Assembly (NCBI GenBank): GCA_030622125.1
Contig: JAUXGM010000033.1
Coordinates: 1-17,336 of the forward strand
Direction: 5' to 3'
From: a bacterium
GTDB taxonomy: Bacteria > AUK180
DNA: 17,336 bases
In this document: positions 7,607-14,926 of the stretch, one piece after another
Layout: every line of letters begins with the position of its first letter
Position numbering within the stretch: position 1 is the first letter of the stretch
Made by a program: the position numbers and the translations under genes
Notes under the pieces: model-generated
The model's input: only the letters and a program-made list of their open reading frames with translations
Told to the model about the DNA's origin: nothing
The model's database searches: none

Positions 7607-7616
7607 TCTTTTTATT

Positions 7617-7644
7617 ATTATATCAAATTAAAAAAAATAGTCAA
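7617..7644 (-). promoter_or_regulatory. Sigma70-type promoter for tRNA-Arg and the HD-GYP operon
   Basis: Minus-strand TTGACT (7644-7639), a 16-bp spacer and a perfect TATAAT (7622-7617) put the start site about 4 nt before the tRNA 5' end. No other promoter-sized gap exists before the HD-GYP gene, so the four downstream protein genes likely depend on it. Confidence 0.75.
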
Positions 7645-7656
7645 CATCTTTCGGTT

Positions 7657-8673
7657 TTAAAATAATCTCGGCGGATCTTTGCCGGGATTGTATCCCAAAT
7701 ATCTCAAAGCTTCACGGGTGATGACCCGTCCCCTTTGCGTTCTTTTTATAAATCCGATCTGAATCAAATATGGTTCATATATATCTTCTAATGTCTCCTT
7801 TGCTTCCGAAAGAGCAATGGCAAGTGTAGATAATCCCACAGGACCGCCATTATATTTCTCTGCAATGATCCTCAAAAGCCGCTTATCAATATTGTCAAGC
7901 CCCTTCTCATCTATCTTTAATTTTTCAAGTGAAAATATGGTAATATCAAAATCAATAATTCCCTTACCTTTTACCTGTGCATAATCCCTTACTCTCTTTA
8001 AGAGACGAATAGCAATTCTTGGTGTGCCTCTTGATCTTTTTGCGATTTCTTTTGCCGCATCATCTGTTATTTCAATATTTAAAACCTTTGAATCCCTAAT
8101 AATGATCTTTGCAAGGTCTTCATAGTTATAAAATTCCAATCGGTTTATTATCCCGAATCTGTCTCTTAAAGGCGAGGTCAGCATTCCCGCCCTTGTTGTA
8201 GCACCGATCAGGGTAAAATGCGGAACATCCAATCTGATCGTCTTTGCCGAAGGACCTTGTCCAATTATAATATCAAGTGCAAAATCCTCCATTGCAGGAT
8301 AAAGTGTCTCCTCAACCGATCTATTCAATCTATGTATCTCATCTATTAAGAGTATGTCCTTTTCCTCTAAATTTGAAAGTATCGATGCAATATCTTTTTT
8401 TCTTTCAAGGGCGGGACCGGTTGTTATGTGAATATTGACACCAAGCTCCTGAGCCATTATATAGGCAATTGTGGTTTTACCAAGTCCCGGCGGACCATAG
8501 AGAAGTATATGATCAAGGTGTTCATCACGTTCCTTTGTTGCCTGAATAGCAACCTTGAGTTGTTCAACAACATCCTTTTGCCCGACAAATTCCGTTAATT
8601 TTTTGGGCCTTAATGTTTTTTCGATCTCTTCTTCACCATTAAATTGAGAAGGCATATTGATATCATTATTCAT
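7657..8673 (-). CDS. ruvB: Holliday junction branch-migration ATPase RuvB
   Basis: RuvB is the hexameric AAA+ motor that pumps DNA through the RuvA-bound Holliday junction. All hallmarks are present: Walker A GPPGLGKT (60-67), Walker B LLIDEIH (108-114), sensor 1 GATTRAG (157-163), PLRDRFG (168-174) with arginine finger R170, sensor 2 RGTPRI (215-220), and a C-terminal winged helix ending in [11 protein letters not shown]. Length 338 is normal. The start overlaps the ruvA stop by 8 nt and an AAAGGTG ribosome site precedes it. A Met at codon 7 is a weaker alternative. It is the last gene of the yebC-ruv operon. I see no convincing hairpin terminator in the 50 bp before the tRNA gene. Confidence 0.98.
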   Translation of the reverse strand: MNNDINMPSQFNGEEEIEKTLRPKKLTEFVGQKDVVEQLKVAIQATKERDEHLDHILLYGPPGLGKTTIAYIMAQELGVNIHITTGPALERKKDIASILSNLEEKDILLIDEIHRLNRSVEETLYPAMEDFALDIIIGQGPSAKTIRLDVPHFTLIGATTRAGMLTSPLRDRFGIINRLEFYNYEDLAKIIIRDSKVLNIEITDDAAKEIAKRSRGTPRIAIRLLKRVRDYAQVKGKGIIDFDITIFSLEKLKIDEKGLDNIDKRLLRIIAEKYNGGPVGLSTLAIALSEAKETLEDIYEPYLIQIGFIKRTQRGRVITREALRYLGYNPGKDPPRLF

Positions 8674-9241
8674 TTTTTAACACCTTTTTTATGATCTCTT
8701 TTGCGGATAAATCAGGGAATTTTTTTTCAATTTCGGATAATTTTTTATCAATGTAACTTTTTTCAAAACCCATTGAAAGAAGTCCGGTTTCAGCATCTTC
8801 ATATTCACCGGAAACCAAAACCGGTGTTTCACCTTGAATTGAAACAAATTTTCCACTAAGTTCAAGTATGATCCGCCCCGCACTCTTTTTACCGATCCCC
8901 GAAACATGTGAAAGGGCTTCAATATCCTCATTTTGAACAATTGTAAGTAACTTTTCAAATGTGAATGTATCCAGTATTGAAAGTGCGGTTTTCGGTCCGA
9001 CTGAATTTATTCCGATAAGCACCTTAAATGCCTCTTTTTCTTGCTCGGATAAAAATCCATAAAGACTCATTCCATCTTCTTTTACTTTAAGGTATGTATA
9101 AATAAAGTAGTTTTTTGAGATATCCAATTTTCTTATATTTCTTATTGTAGAAAAAATACCGAATGTAATTCCCGATATTGTTTTTATAGTAATTTTATTT
9201 TGGCTTTTTTTTATTATCTGTCCTTCAACACCTTCTATCAT
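8666..9241 (-). CDS. ruvA: Holliday junction DNA-binding protein RuvA
   Basis: RuvA is the tetrameric junction-binding partner of RuvB. The protein has an N-terminal OB fold (1-62, MIEGVEGQI...), two helix-hairpin-helix motifs ([16 protein letters not shown] at 75-90 and [15 protein letters not shown] at 110-124) and the small C-terminal RuvB-contacting domain (about 148-191). The reading frame extends 12 codons further upstream. I chose the ATG at 9241 because it matches the family N-terminus, has an AAGGAT site 6 nt upstream, and forms an ATGA overlap with the ruvC stop. The final length of 191 residues is typical. Confidence 0.96.
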   Translation of the reverse strand: MIEGVEGQIIKKSQNKITIKTISGITFGIFSTIRNIRKLDISKNYFIYTYLKVKEDGMSLYGFLSEQEKEAFKVLIGINSVGPKTALSILDTFTFEKLLTIVQNEDIEALSHVSGIGKKSAGRIILELSGKFVSIQGETPVLVSGEYEDAETGLLSMGFEKSYIDKKLSEIEKKFPDLSAKEIIKKVLKNE

Positions 9242-9723
9242 TTTAATATCCTTATTTTTCTTGAATAAATATGACAAAGGGCTGCTGCTATGGCATCTGC
9301 TGCATCATCGGGACTCGGAATTTCATCCAACCTTAAAATTCTCTTTACCATTTTTTGAACCTGTTTTTTATCTGCTCGCCCATAACCGGTAACGGAAATC
9401 TTTATCTCGTTGGGATTGTAATTGAATATCTTTACATTAGCCATTGCAGCGGTAAGAAGAACTACTCCTCTTGCTTGTCCAACTTGAAATGCGGTTTTTT
9501 GATTATTGGTAAAATACAAACTTTCAACTCCCAACTCATCCGGTTTATAGATTTTTATAAGTTCCTTTAATCTATTATGTATTATCAGTAATCGTTCAGC
9601 ATCTTTTAATTTTTTATCAGTTTCAATTACACCATAATTCAATAGTTTCAGATTGCTGCCTTTCTTTTCAATGAATGAATAACCTAATAGGGCAATTCCG
9701 GGATCAATACCGAGAACTATCAT
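9238..9723 (-). CDS. ruvC: Crossover junction endodeoxyribonuclease RuvC
   Basis: RuvC is the dimeric resolvase that nicks Holliday junctions symmetrically. The four catalytic acids are visible: D7 (GIDPG), E67 (GVESLYF), D140 and D143 (PDDAADA). The basic loop GYGRADKKQVQ (113-123) is also conserved. Length 161 is normal. The ATG overlaps the EF-G2 stop as ATGA, and its own stop overlaps ruvA the same way, which indicates translational coupling across the operon. Confidence 0.97.
   Translation of the reverse strand: MIVLGIDPGIALLGYSFIEKKGSNLKLLNYGVIETDKKLKDAERLLIIHNRLKELIKIYKPDELGVESLYFTNNQKTAFQVGQARGVVLLTAAMANVKIFNYNPNEIKISVTGYGRADKKQVQKMVKRILRLDEIPSPDDAADAIAAALCHIYSRKIRILK
9248..9253 (-). 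promoter_or_regulatory. Ribosome-binding site deciding the ruvA start
   Basis: AAGGAT on the minus strand lies 6 nt before the ATG at 9241, inside the end of ruvC. No comparable site precedes the longer in-frame start at 9277. Confidence 0.6.
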
Positions 9724-11795
9724 TCCTTTTCGCTTTCCTTTTTCCTAACTTCAATGATCTTCTTTGAGATATTTTGTGGTACCGGTTCATAATGAGAAAA
9801 TTTCATGGTATAAAATCCTCTACCTCCGGTCATACTTTTCAATGTATTCAGATATGTAAACATCTCTGCCAAAGGAACACTTGCCTTAACAACAATCTTG
9901 TGCCCTTTTCTCTGATCAGTTCCTTGGATCTTTCCCCTGCGTCCGGAAAGATCACCCATTATATCTCCCTGATTTTCTTCGGGAACTATTATCTCAAAAT
10001 CATATATGGGTTCAAGAAGGATCATCTTGGCACTTTTGCATGCTTCTTTAAAACCGAGTGATCCTGCAATCTGAAACGCCATATCGGAAGAATCAACGGA
10101 ATGATAGGAACCGTCAAAAAGCGTTACTTTTATATTGACAATCGGAAATTCTGCAAGAACACCTTTCTCCATAGCACCCTTAACACCTTTCTCTACAGAA
10201 GGAATATAATTTCTTGGTATCGAACCACCGACAATAGCATTTACAAATTCATAGCCCTCCGGATTAGGTTCAACGCGGAGGTAAGTGTCGCCGAATTGGC
10301 CATGTCCACCTGTTTGTTTCTTATATCGTCCCCTCGCTTCCGCTTTTATTGTTATCGTTTCTCTGAATGGAACCTGTGGAGTTGCCGTATCAACCTCAAC
10401 ACCGAATTTTGTTTTGACCTTTTCAAGAATCATATTGAGATGTGAATCACCCATTCCGGAAAGAATGAATTCACCAAATTCTTTATCCATATAGGAATTA
10501 AATGAAGGATCCTCCCTGTTCAACTTTTGTAATGCAATTGATATCTTTTCCTGGTCATCTTTTGACTTCGGTTGTATTGCTATTGAATATATCGGTTCGG
10601 GATATTCCATTGTTTTCACTATAATACAATCCTCTTTCGTTGAGATTGCATCTTTCGTTTCTGTAACTTTCAATTTTACAAATGAAGCGATATCACCTGC
10701 CGATACACCCGGCACCTCTCTTTTTTTATCTCCCAATATCCAATATATCTGCCCTGCCTTTTCTAACTTTTCCTTTGTAACATTATAAAATTCACCGCTT
10801 GAGTCAATTTTTCCGGATGTTATTTTTATATTGATAATATCTCCAAGATGTTGATCCGATATTGTTTTAAAAACAAAACCGGAAAGGGGTTCATTTTCAT
10901 TTCTTTTTAACTTGTGATCCTTATCTTGCATCTTTACCGCCATTTCTCCAAGCTCATTATATTTTGGAAAATAATTAGAAATAATATCCGCAGCAACATT
11001 CACACCTGCGTTTTTTGTAGCAGATGTAGTGAAGAGCGGTCTAAACTTTTCATTGATCATTCCAAGTTTTAAACCCTTCTTAATATCTTCCTGATCAAGT
11101 TCCATAGTTTCAAGATACTTTTCGGTTAATTCATCGGATGCTTCTGCAATTGCTTCAACCATTCTTTCGTGGAATTTAGATGCCATTTCTTTGTATTCAT
11201 CCGGTATTTCCGTAATTTCAGGTTTTCCGCTTGCATCCTTGTATATGTATGCTTTTTGATCAAGCAAGTTGATTATACCTTTAAAGTTCCCTTTTTCTCC
11301 CATTGGTAATGTAATCGGAGCAATACCAAGGGATGAATATACACTGATATCCTCAAAGGCTTTGTTGAATTCCGAATTTTCCTTATCCACACCATTGATG
11401 ATAAAAAATGACGGTACCTTCATCTCATCTATTAATTCAACTGCTTTTTCAAGCCCGACCTCTATTGCCGATCCCGGATTTACAAAAAGTGCTGCAATAT
11501 CCGTAGCATATAATCCCGATATAATTTCGCCCTGAAAATCCAAAAAACCGGGAGCATCCAATATTTGGATCTTTGTGTCATTATGCTCCACATACCCAAT
11601 TCCAAGATTAACGGACTGATTTTTTGTTTTTTCTTCCGCTCCGAAGTCAAGCAATGTATTACCTTCCGATATCTTTCCGATCCTTGTGGTTAATCCTCCA
11701 TTAAAAAACATTGCTTCGGCAAAAGATGTTTTGCCGCTGCTATTGTGTCCGAATAAACCTATTGTTATTTTCTTATCTGATGTGTAGGTTTTCAC
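9720..11795 (-). CDS. fusA2: EF-G2-type elongation factor G paralogue
   Basis: This is a five-domain translational GTPase of EF-G architecture (691 residues), of the divergent EF-G-like/EF-G2 group rather than canonical FusA. G motifs: P-loop GHNSSGKT (16-23), a switch I stretch with EGNTLLDFGAEEKTKNQSV (44-62), G3 DAPGFLDF (80-87) and G4 NGVDK (134-138). The His normally found in switch II (DTPGH) is Phe84. From memory the Thermus paralogue has Tyr there, so this may be a group trait. Domain IV and V sequences (GGHGQFGD, GSLGFKEACKSA, GRRGKIQGTD) are intact. It starts with GTG, preceded by GAGGAGG lying inside the last codons of yebC, 2 nt after the yebC stop. The 3' end overlaps ruvC as ATGA. 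Its job may be a special-case ribosomal factor, but no substrate can be read from sequence. Confidence 0.9.
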   Translation of the reverse strand: MKTYTSDKKITIGLFGHNSSGKTSFAEAMFFNGGLTTRIGKISEGNTLLDFGAEEKTKNQSVNLGIGYVEHNDTKIQILDAPGFLDFQGEIISGLYATDIAALFVNPGSAIEVGLEKAVELIDEMKVPSFFIINGVDKENSEFNKAFEDISVYSSLGIAPITLPMGEKGNFKGIINLLDQKAYIYKDASGKPEITEIPDEYKEMASKFHERMVEAIAEASDELTEKYLETMELDQEDIKKGLKLGMINEKFRPLFTTSATKNAGVNVAADIISNYFPKYNELGEMAVKMQDKDHKLKRNENEPLSGFVFKTISDQHLGDIINIKITSGKIDSSGEFYNVTKEKLEKAGQIYWILGDKKREVPGVSAGDIASFVKLKVTETKDAISTKEDCIIVKTMEYPEPIYSIAIQPKSKDDQEKISIALQKLNREDPSFNSYMDKEFGEFILSGMGDSHLNMILEKVKTKFGVEVDTATPQVPFRETITIKAEARGRYKKQTGGHGQFGDTYLRVEPNPEGYEFVNAIVGGSIPRNYIPSVEKGVKGAMEKGVLAEFPIVNIKVTLFDGSYHSVDSSDMAFQIAGSLGFKEACKSAKMILLEPIYDFEIIVPEENQGDIMGDLSGRRGKIQGTDQRKGHKIVVKASVPLAEMFTYLNTLKSMTGGRGFYTMKFSHYEPVPQNISKKIIEVRKKESEKE

Positions 11796-11797
11796 TT

Positions 11798-12541
11798 TTA
11801 TTCCTCCTCATAAGTTATATTATCTGGTATATCCAAATTGGAAAATATATTGGAAACATCTTCTAATTCATCTAAAATATTTAACAATTTTAATAATCTT
11901 TTTGTTTGATCGTCTTCTAATTTTATAGGATTTTGGGCTATATAGGTGATCTCTGAACTATCCGGCAAAACATTCTTTTTTCTAAGGGTATCGGATATAA
12001 TAAAAAGGTCCTTATAATCGCATGTAATATAGTATCCTTCATCTTCTGTTTTCATATCCTCGGCACCAACTTCTATAATAAGCTCCATCAGATCATTCTC
12101 TGAAATCAGTTCTTTTTTTACAAATATTTCTCCCTTTTTATCGAAATTCCAGATGACACAGCCAGGTTCGTCAAGCTTTCCACCATACTTTGATAGGGTG
12201 TGTCTTACATCCGCTGTTGTTCTATTTTTATTATCTGATATCGTTCTAATGAGAAGTGCGATCCCAAACGGTGCTCTTCCTTCATAGATATGTTCTTCAT
12301 AGACAACACCCGGAAGTTCGCCTGTTCCCTTTTTAATTGCCTTGTCAATATTGTCTTTCGGCATATTTGCTGCTTTCGCTTTGTCGATTGCAGATCTTAA
12401 AGCCGGATTCATATCGGCATCGCCGCTATTTTTTGCTGCAATAGTAATTTCTTTTGCGATCTTTGTAAAAATTTGTCCTCTTTTTGCGTCTGCAACACCT
12501 TTTTTTCGCTTAATGCTACTCCATTTACTATGACCGGACAT
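11798..12541 (-). CDS. yebC: YebC/TACO1-family protein
   Basis: YebC-family proteins bind the ribosome and relieve stalling, for example at proline runs. Some members were described as DNA-binding regulators (PmpR). The N-terminal signature MSGHSKWSSIKRKKGVADAKRGQIFTK is diagnostic. It is followed by NPALRSAIDKAKAANMPKDNIDKAIKKG and YEGRAPFGIALLI, with the length of 247 typical of the family. It is the first gene of an operon with EF-G2 and ruvCAB. An AGGAG site 5 nt upstream and a consensus promoter precede it. yebC next to ruvC is a common bacterial arrangement. Confidence 0.97.
   Translation of the reverse strand: MSGHSKWSSIKRKKGVADAKRGQIFTKIAKEITIAAKNSGDADMNPALRSAIDKAKAANMPKDNIDKAIKKGTGELPGVVYEEHIYEGRAPFGIALLIRTISDNKNRTTADVRHTLSKYGGKLDEPGCVIWNFDKKGEIFVKKELISENDLMELIIEVGAEDMKTEDEGYYITCDYKDLFIISDTLRKKNVLPDSSEITYIAQNPIKLEDDQTKRLLKLLNILDELEDVSNIFSNLDIPDNITYEEE
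11803..11809 (-). promoter_or_regulatory. Ribosome-binding site of the EF-G2 gene inside yebC
   Basis: GAGGAGG on the minus strand is also the run of Glu codons that ends YebC. It lies 7 nt before the GTG start at 11795, so translation of the two genes is probably coupled. Confidence 0.75.
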
Positions 12542-12569
12542 AACTGCTCCTAATTTACTTTAATTTATT

Positions 12570-12598
12570 ATTATAACAAATTTTAATTTTTATTTCAA
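12570..12598 (-). promoter_or_regulatory. Sigma70-type promoter of the yebC-EF-G2-ruvCAB operon
   Basis: Minus-strand TTGAAA (12598-12593), a 17-bp spacer and TATAAT (12575-12570) lie in the 75-bp spacer before yebC. The -35 box is 19 bp past the upstream VIT-VWA stop. No LexA-like operator is evident around it. Confidence 0.7.
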
Positions 12599-12616
12599 AT
12601 GGAAAATGAGAGAACT

Positions 12617-14794
12617 TCATTCAAACATTTCAAGCTGTTTCTTTAGAAGTTTCTTTTCTCCTTCCTTTTCGTTAATCTCCAGTATCTTACCTTTATAATT
12701 TATTATTATGTTATTGGAAAGTGAAAAATACTTGACAAGATCGGGGTATTTATCTAAAAGCTGAAAATATCCATCCGAGAATGTCTGAACTTTTAGATCT
12801 GTCTTCTGACCTTTTTTTATATCAAGTGTGTTCCAGACATTACCTTTTTTTACAAAGCTCTGTTGAGCAATATTTGAAAGGGTATCAATAATTACCTTAG
12901 TCCCCTCTTCGTTGTAATATACATTGGATTGAGCTGTCTGTGCATACTTCATTGTTTTGAGTTTCTTGCTTTGTTTAACGGCATGCCGACCGCTTAATTT
13001 ATCCATAGCAGGCTTCGCTATAGATTCGAACCTGACCCTTGAATCGGCTTTACTTACAGCAATGGAATCCTCTCTTGCCAAAAATGATGTATATTCCGTA
13101 ACTATTCCATACTTCTTTGAAAGTCTAATGATCTCATCAATAAGTTCCTGATCATTATTAAGTCGCACCTGTTCGGTTAGATAACCTATCTTTCTTGCTG
13201 CCCAGATATAGGCAATCGTTGGAGAATGGCTATTCTCAATCGGGAAATCAACCTTTTTTTTATAAACGATCTTATCCCTTCCAATAATGCCTCTCAAAAT
13301 GATGTCTGCATTTCCATTCCTTTTATATCTTCCTGCAATAACAAGTTGGCTCCCTGAAAAAAGGTCTGGAAGCTCCTTTGGAAATACATCATAAATATCT
13401 ATACCTGAAACGGAAAATTTAAGTTCTGCAAGAAATGGATTTTGTATCTTTGAATAGAAATTTGATATCTTTATTTCAATATCTTCCTCAGGTTCTATAT
13501 ATTCGGAAAAGCCCTTATTCTTATTTGCGAGTTTATCTAAAAAATGGGTATTCACATCATAGCCGACACCCCAGACAAAAAGTTTTGTATTTGTTCGATT
13601 CTTTTTCGCCACATTATTAAGTATCTTTATAACATTTGTAGTACCGACGGTTGGAAGTCCATCGGTCAGAAATATGAGATAGTTCCTTGTCTCGCCCTTC
13701 AGGTAAGAAAGTCCCTCCTCAAGAGATGTATAAATATCCGTTCCGCCATTGGCATTGAAATCCTTGATAAATGCTATTGCTTTCTTTACATTTCCGGAAT
13801 TTGCCTTCAAAAGCGTCCTTGAAAGTCTTTCTATGTAATCACTGAAGGCTATTATATTGAAGTTATCTTTTTCATTTAGATGTTCGATACAAAATTTCAA
13901 TCCGGCTTTTGCTTGAACGATCTTCTTCCCGCTCATTGAACCGCTTCTGTCAAAAACAAAAACAATGTTCTTTGGTTGTATATTTTTTTTATCAACCTGG
14001 CTTTTCGGTGCAAATAATGCGGCAAAAAAACCGTCTTCATTACCCTCTTTAAATGTGATCAGATTTATACCGACATCCTTCTTTGAAATCGAGTAATAGA
14101 GTATAAAATCCTTATCCGGGATAATATTGTTTTTTTCAAAGGAAATTCTTGCACTTTTTTCTCCCCTTTCACTAATAGATATATCATGAGTAGTTGAATA
14201 GATGTTCCTTATGGGTTCATTGGATTTGATATTGCATTCAATAAACACCTCTTTTATCTTTTCTTTTCCAAGATTCTCTATCTTAAGGGGATACCTGTAT
14301 CTTAGCAATCCGTTCTCATTATTGAGCATCTCGGTATATTCCATCTCTATTTTCTTATTTTTACCGGCTCCAATTGGAAATATCCTGACTCTGTATGCCT
14401 TTGAATTCATCCATTCCAACAGACCGGGATCTCTCATTCTTCTAACAATATCGGAATATATCCTTCTGGCTTCGGCGGCATCAAGGAGTTCCCCTTTAAG
14501 TTTTTTCCCTTTTTCCCAGATATTGAATTTCGTTATAACCGCCCCTTCGGGTACAGGAAAGATATAATCCCCTTCAAAAATAAAATTATTGGGATTGTGA
14601 AATTCCTGAACCACTTTTGTTGTAACAAGCTGATTATCTACATTTATATACACCTTATGGTAATTTACCGTTAAATGGCGTATAGGCACCGGTCTCGGTC
14701 TCGGTCTTGGGATAGGAATGATATATCCATCGGAAAATACGGACATAAATACAGCAAAAACAAGAACAATAGATAAAAAATTCTTAATTTTCAT
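12617..14794 (-). CDS. Secreted VIT and von Willebrand factor A domain protein
   Basis: Numbered from the chosen ATG (725 residues). A signal peptide (MKIKNFLSIVLVFAVFMSVFS) is followed by a Pro-Arg run IPIPRPRPRPVPIRH (26-40). Next comes a VIT domain (about 40-175) with the typical DAAEARRIYSDIVRRMRDPGLLEW segment. A VWA domain follows (about 275-450) with a complete MIDAS: DRSGSM (282-287), T352 in GGTD and D378 in LTDG. The layout recalls inter-alpha-trypsin-inhibitor heavy chains, a group of secreted or periplasmic metal-dependent adhesion or scaffold proteins. The C-terminal third is not recognised, has no obvious anchor and is charged at its end. A reading frame continues 20 codons further upstream, but AGGAGGT 4 nt before 14794 and the signal peptide decide this start. 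It has its own promoter and is divergent from ftcD. Confidence 0.9.
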   Translation of the reverse strand: MKIKNFLSIVLVFAVFMSVFSDGYIIPIPRPRPRPVPIRHLTVNYHKVYINVDNQLVTTKVVQEFHNPNNFIFEGDYIFPVPEGAVITKFNIWEKGKKLKGELLDAAEARRIYSDIVRRMRDPGLLEWMNSKAYRVRIFPIGAGKNKKIEMEYTEMLNNENGLLRYRYPLKIENLGKEKIKEVFIECNIKSNEPIRNIYSTTHDISISERGEKSARISFEKNNIIPDKDFILYYSISKKDVGINLITFKEGNEDGFFAALFAPKSQVDKKNIQPKNIVFVFDRSGSMSGKKIVQAKAGLKFCIEHLNEKDNFNIIAFSDYIERLSRTLLKANSGNVKKAIAFIKDFNANGGTDIYTSLEEGLSYLKGETRNYLIFLTDGLPTVGTTNVIKILNNVAKKNRTNTKLFVWGVGYDVNTHFLDKLANKNKGFSEYIEPEEDIEIKISNFYSKIQNPFLAELKFSVSGIDIYDVFPKELPDLFSGSQLVIAGRYKRNGNADIILRGIIGRDKIVYKKKVDFPIENSHSPTIAYIWAARKIGYLTEQVRLNNDQELIDEIIRLSKKYGIVTEYTSFLAREDSIAVSKADSRVRFESIAKPAMDKLSGRHAVKQSKKLKTMKYAQTAQSNVYYNEEGTKVIIDTLSNIAQQSFVKKGNVWNTLDIKKGQKTDLKVQTFSDGYFQLLDKYPDLVKYFSLSNNIIINYKGKILEINEKEGEKKLLKKQLEMFE

Positions 14795-14798
14795 CTTT

Positions 14799-14805
14799 AC
14801 CTCCT
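14799..14805 (-). promoter_or_regulatory. Ribosome-binding site of the VIT-VWA gene
   Basis: AGGAGGT on the minus strand, 4 nt before the ATG at 14794, favours this start over the upstream in-frame start at 14854. The predicted -35 element at 14849-14854 also overlaps that longer start. Confidence 0.75.
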
Positions 14806-14825
14806 GGTTATCATAACTCAACTTT

Positions 14826-14854
14826 ATTTTACCACTTTTGTATTTTTTTTTCAA
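14826..14854 (-). promoter_or_regulatory. Sigma70-type promoter of the VIT-VWA gene
   Basis: Minus-strand TTGAAA (14854-14849), a 17-bp spacer and TAAAAT (14831-14826) predict a start near 14819 and a leader of about 25 nt. It is back to back with the ftcD promoter, with 21 bp between the two -35 boxes. Confidence 0.65.
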
Positions 14855-14875
14855 GAAAAATATTTAGAATCTCTC

Positions 14876-14904
14876 TTTACATTTTACAAATATTTTGATA
14901 CAAT
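14876..14904 (+). promoter_or_regulatory. Sigma70-type promoter of ftcD and the lipoprotein gene
   Basis: TTTACA (14876-14881), a 17-bp spacer and TACAAT (14899-14904) predict a start near 14911, just before the ribosome site. The leader is short (about 16 nt), leaving no room for a riboswitch. Confidence 0.6.
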
Positions 14905-14914
14905 AAAAAATTAA

Positions 14915-14921
14915 AGAGGAG
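14915..14921 (+). promoter_or_regulatory. Ribosome-binding site deciding the ftcD start
   Basis: AGAGGAG lies 5 nt before the ATG at 14927. The upstream in-frame GTG at 14921 overlaps this site and is therefore unlikely to be the start. Confidence 0.7.
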
Positions 14922-14926
14922 TGACT

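Noticed and set aside
7607-7656. Rho-independent terminator after ruvB
   Set aside because: The T-run is part of the spacer of the tRNA promoter, and no GC-rich stem precedes it.
9239-9277. Longer RuvA start with 12 extra residues
   Set aside because: The extra residues do not fit the RuvA N-terminus, while the ATG at 9241 has a ribosome site and an ATGA overlap with ruvC.
10101-10445. Plus-strand 114-codon frame inside the EF-G2 gene
   Set aside because: It is antisense to conserved EF-G domain IV/V sequence, with no ribosome site.
14202-14567. Plus-strand 121-codon frame inside the VIT-VWA gene
   Set aside because: It is an antisense shadow of a clear VIT domain and has no homology signal that I can see.
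14792-14854. Longer start for the VIT-VWA gene
   Set aside because: It would bury the signal peptide 20 residues inside the protein and overlap the predicted -35 box. AGGAGGT supports 14794.
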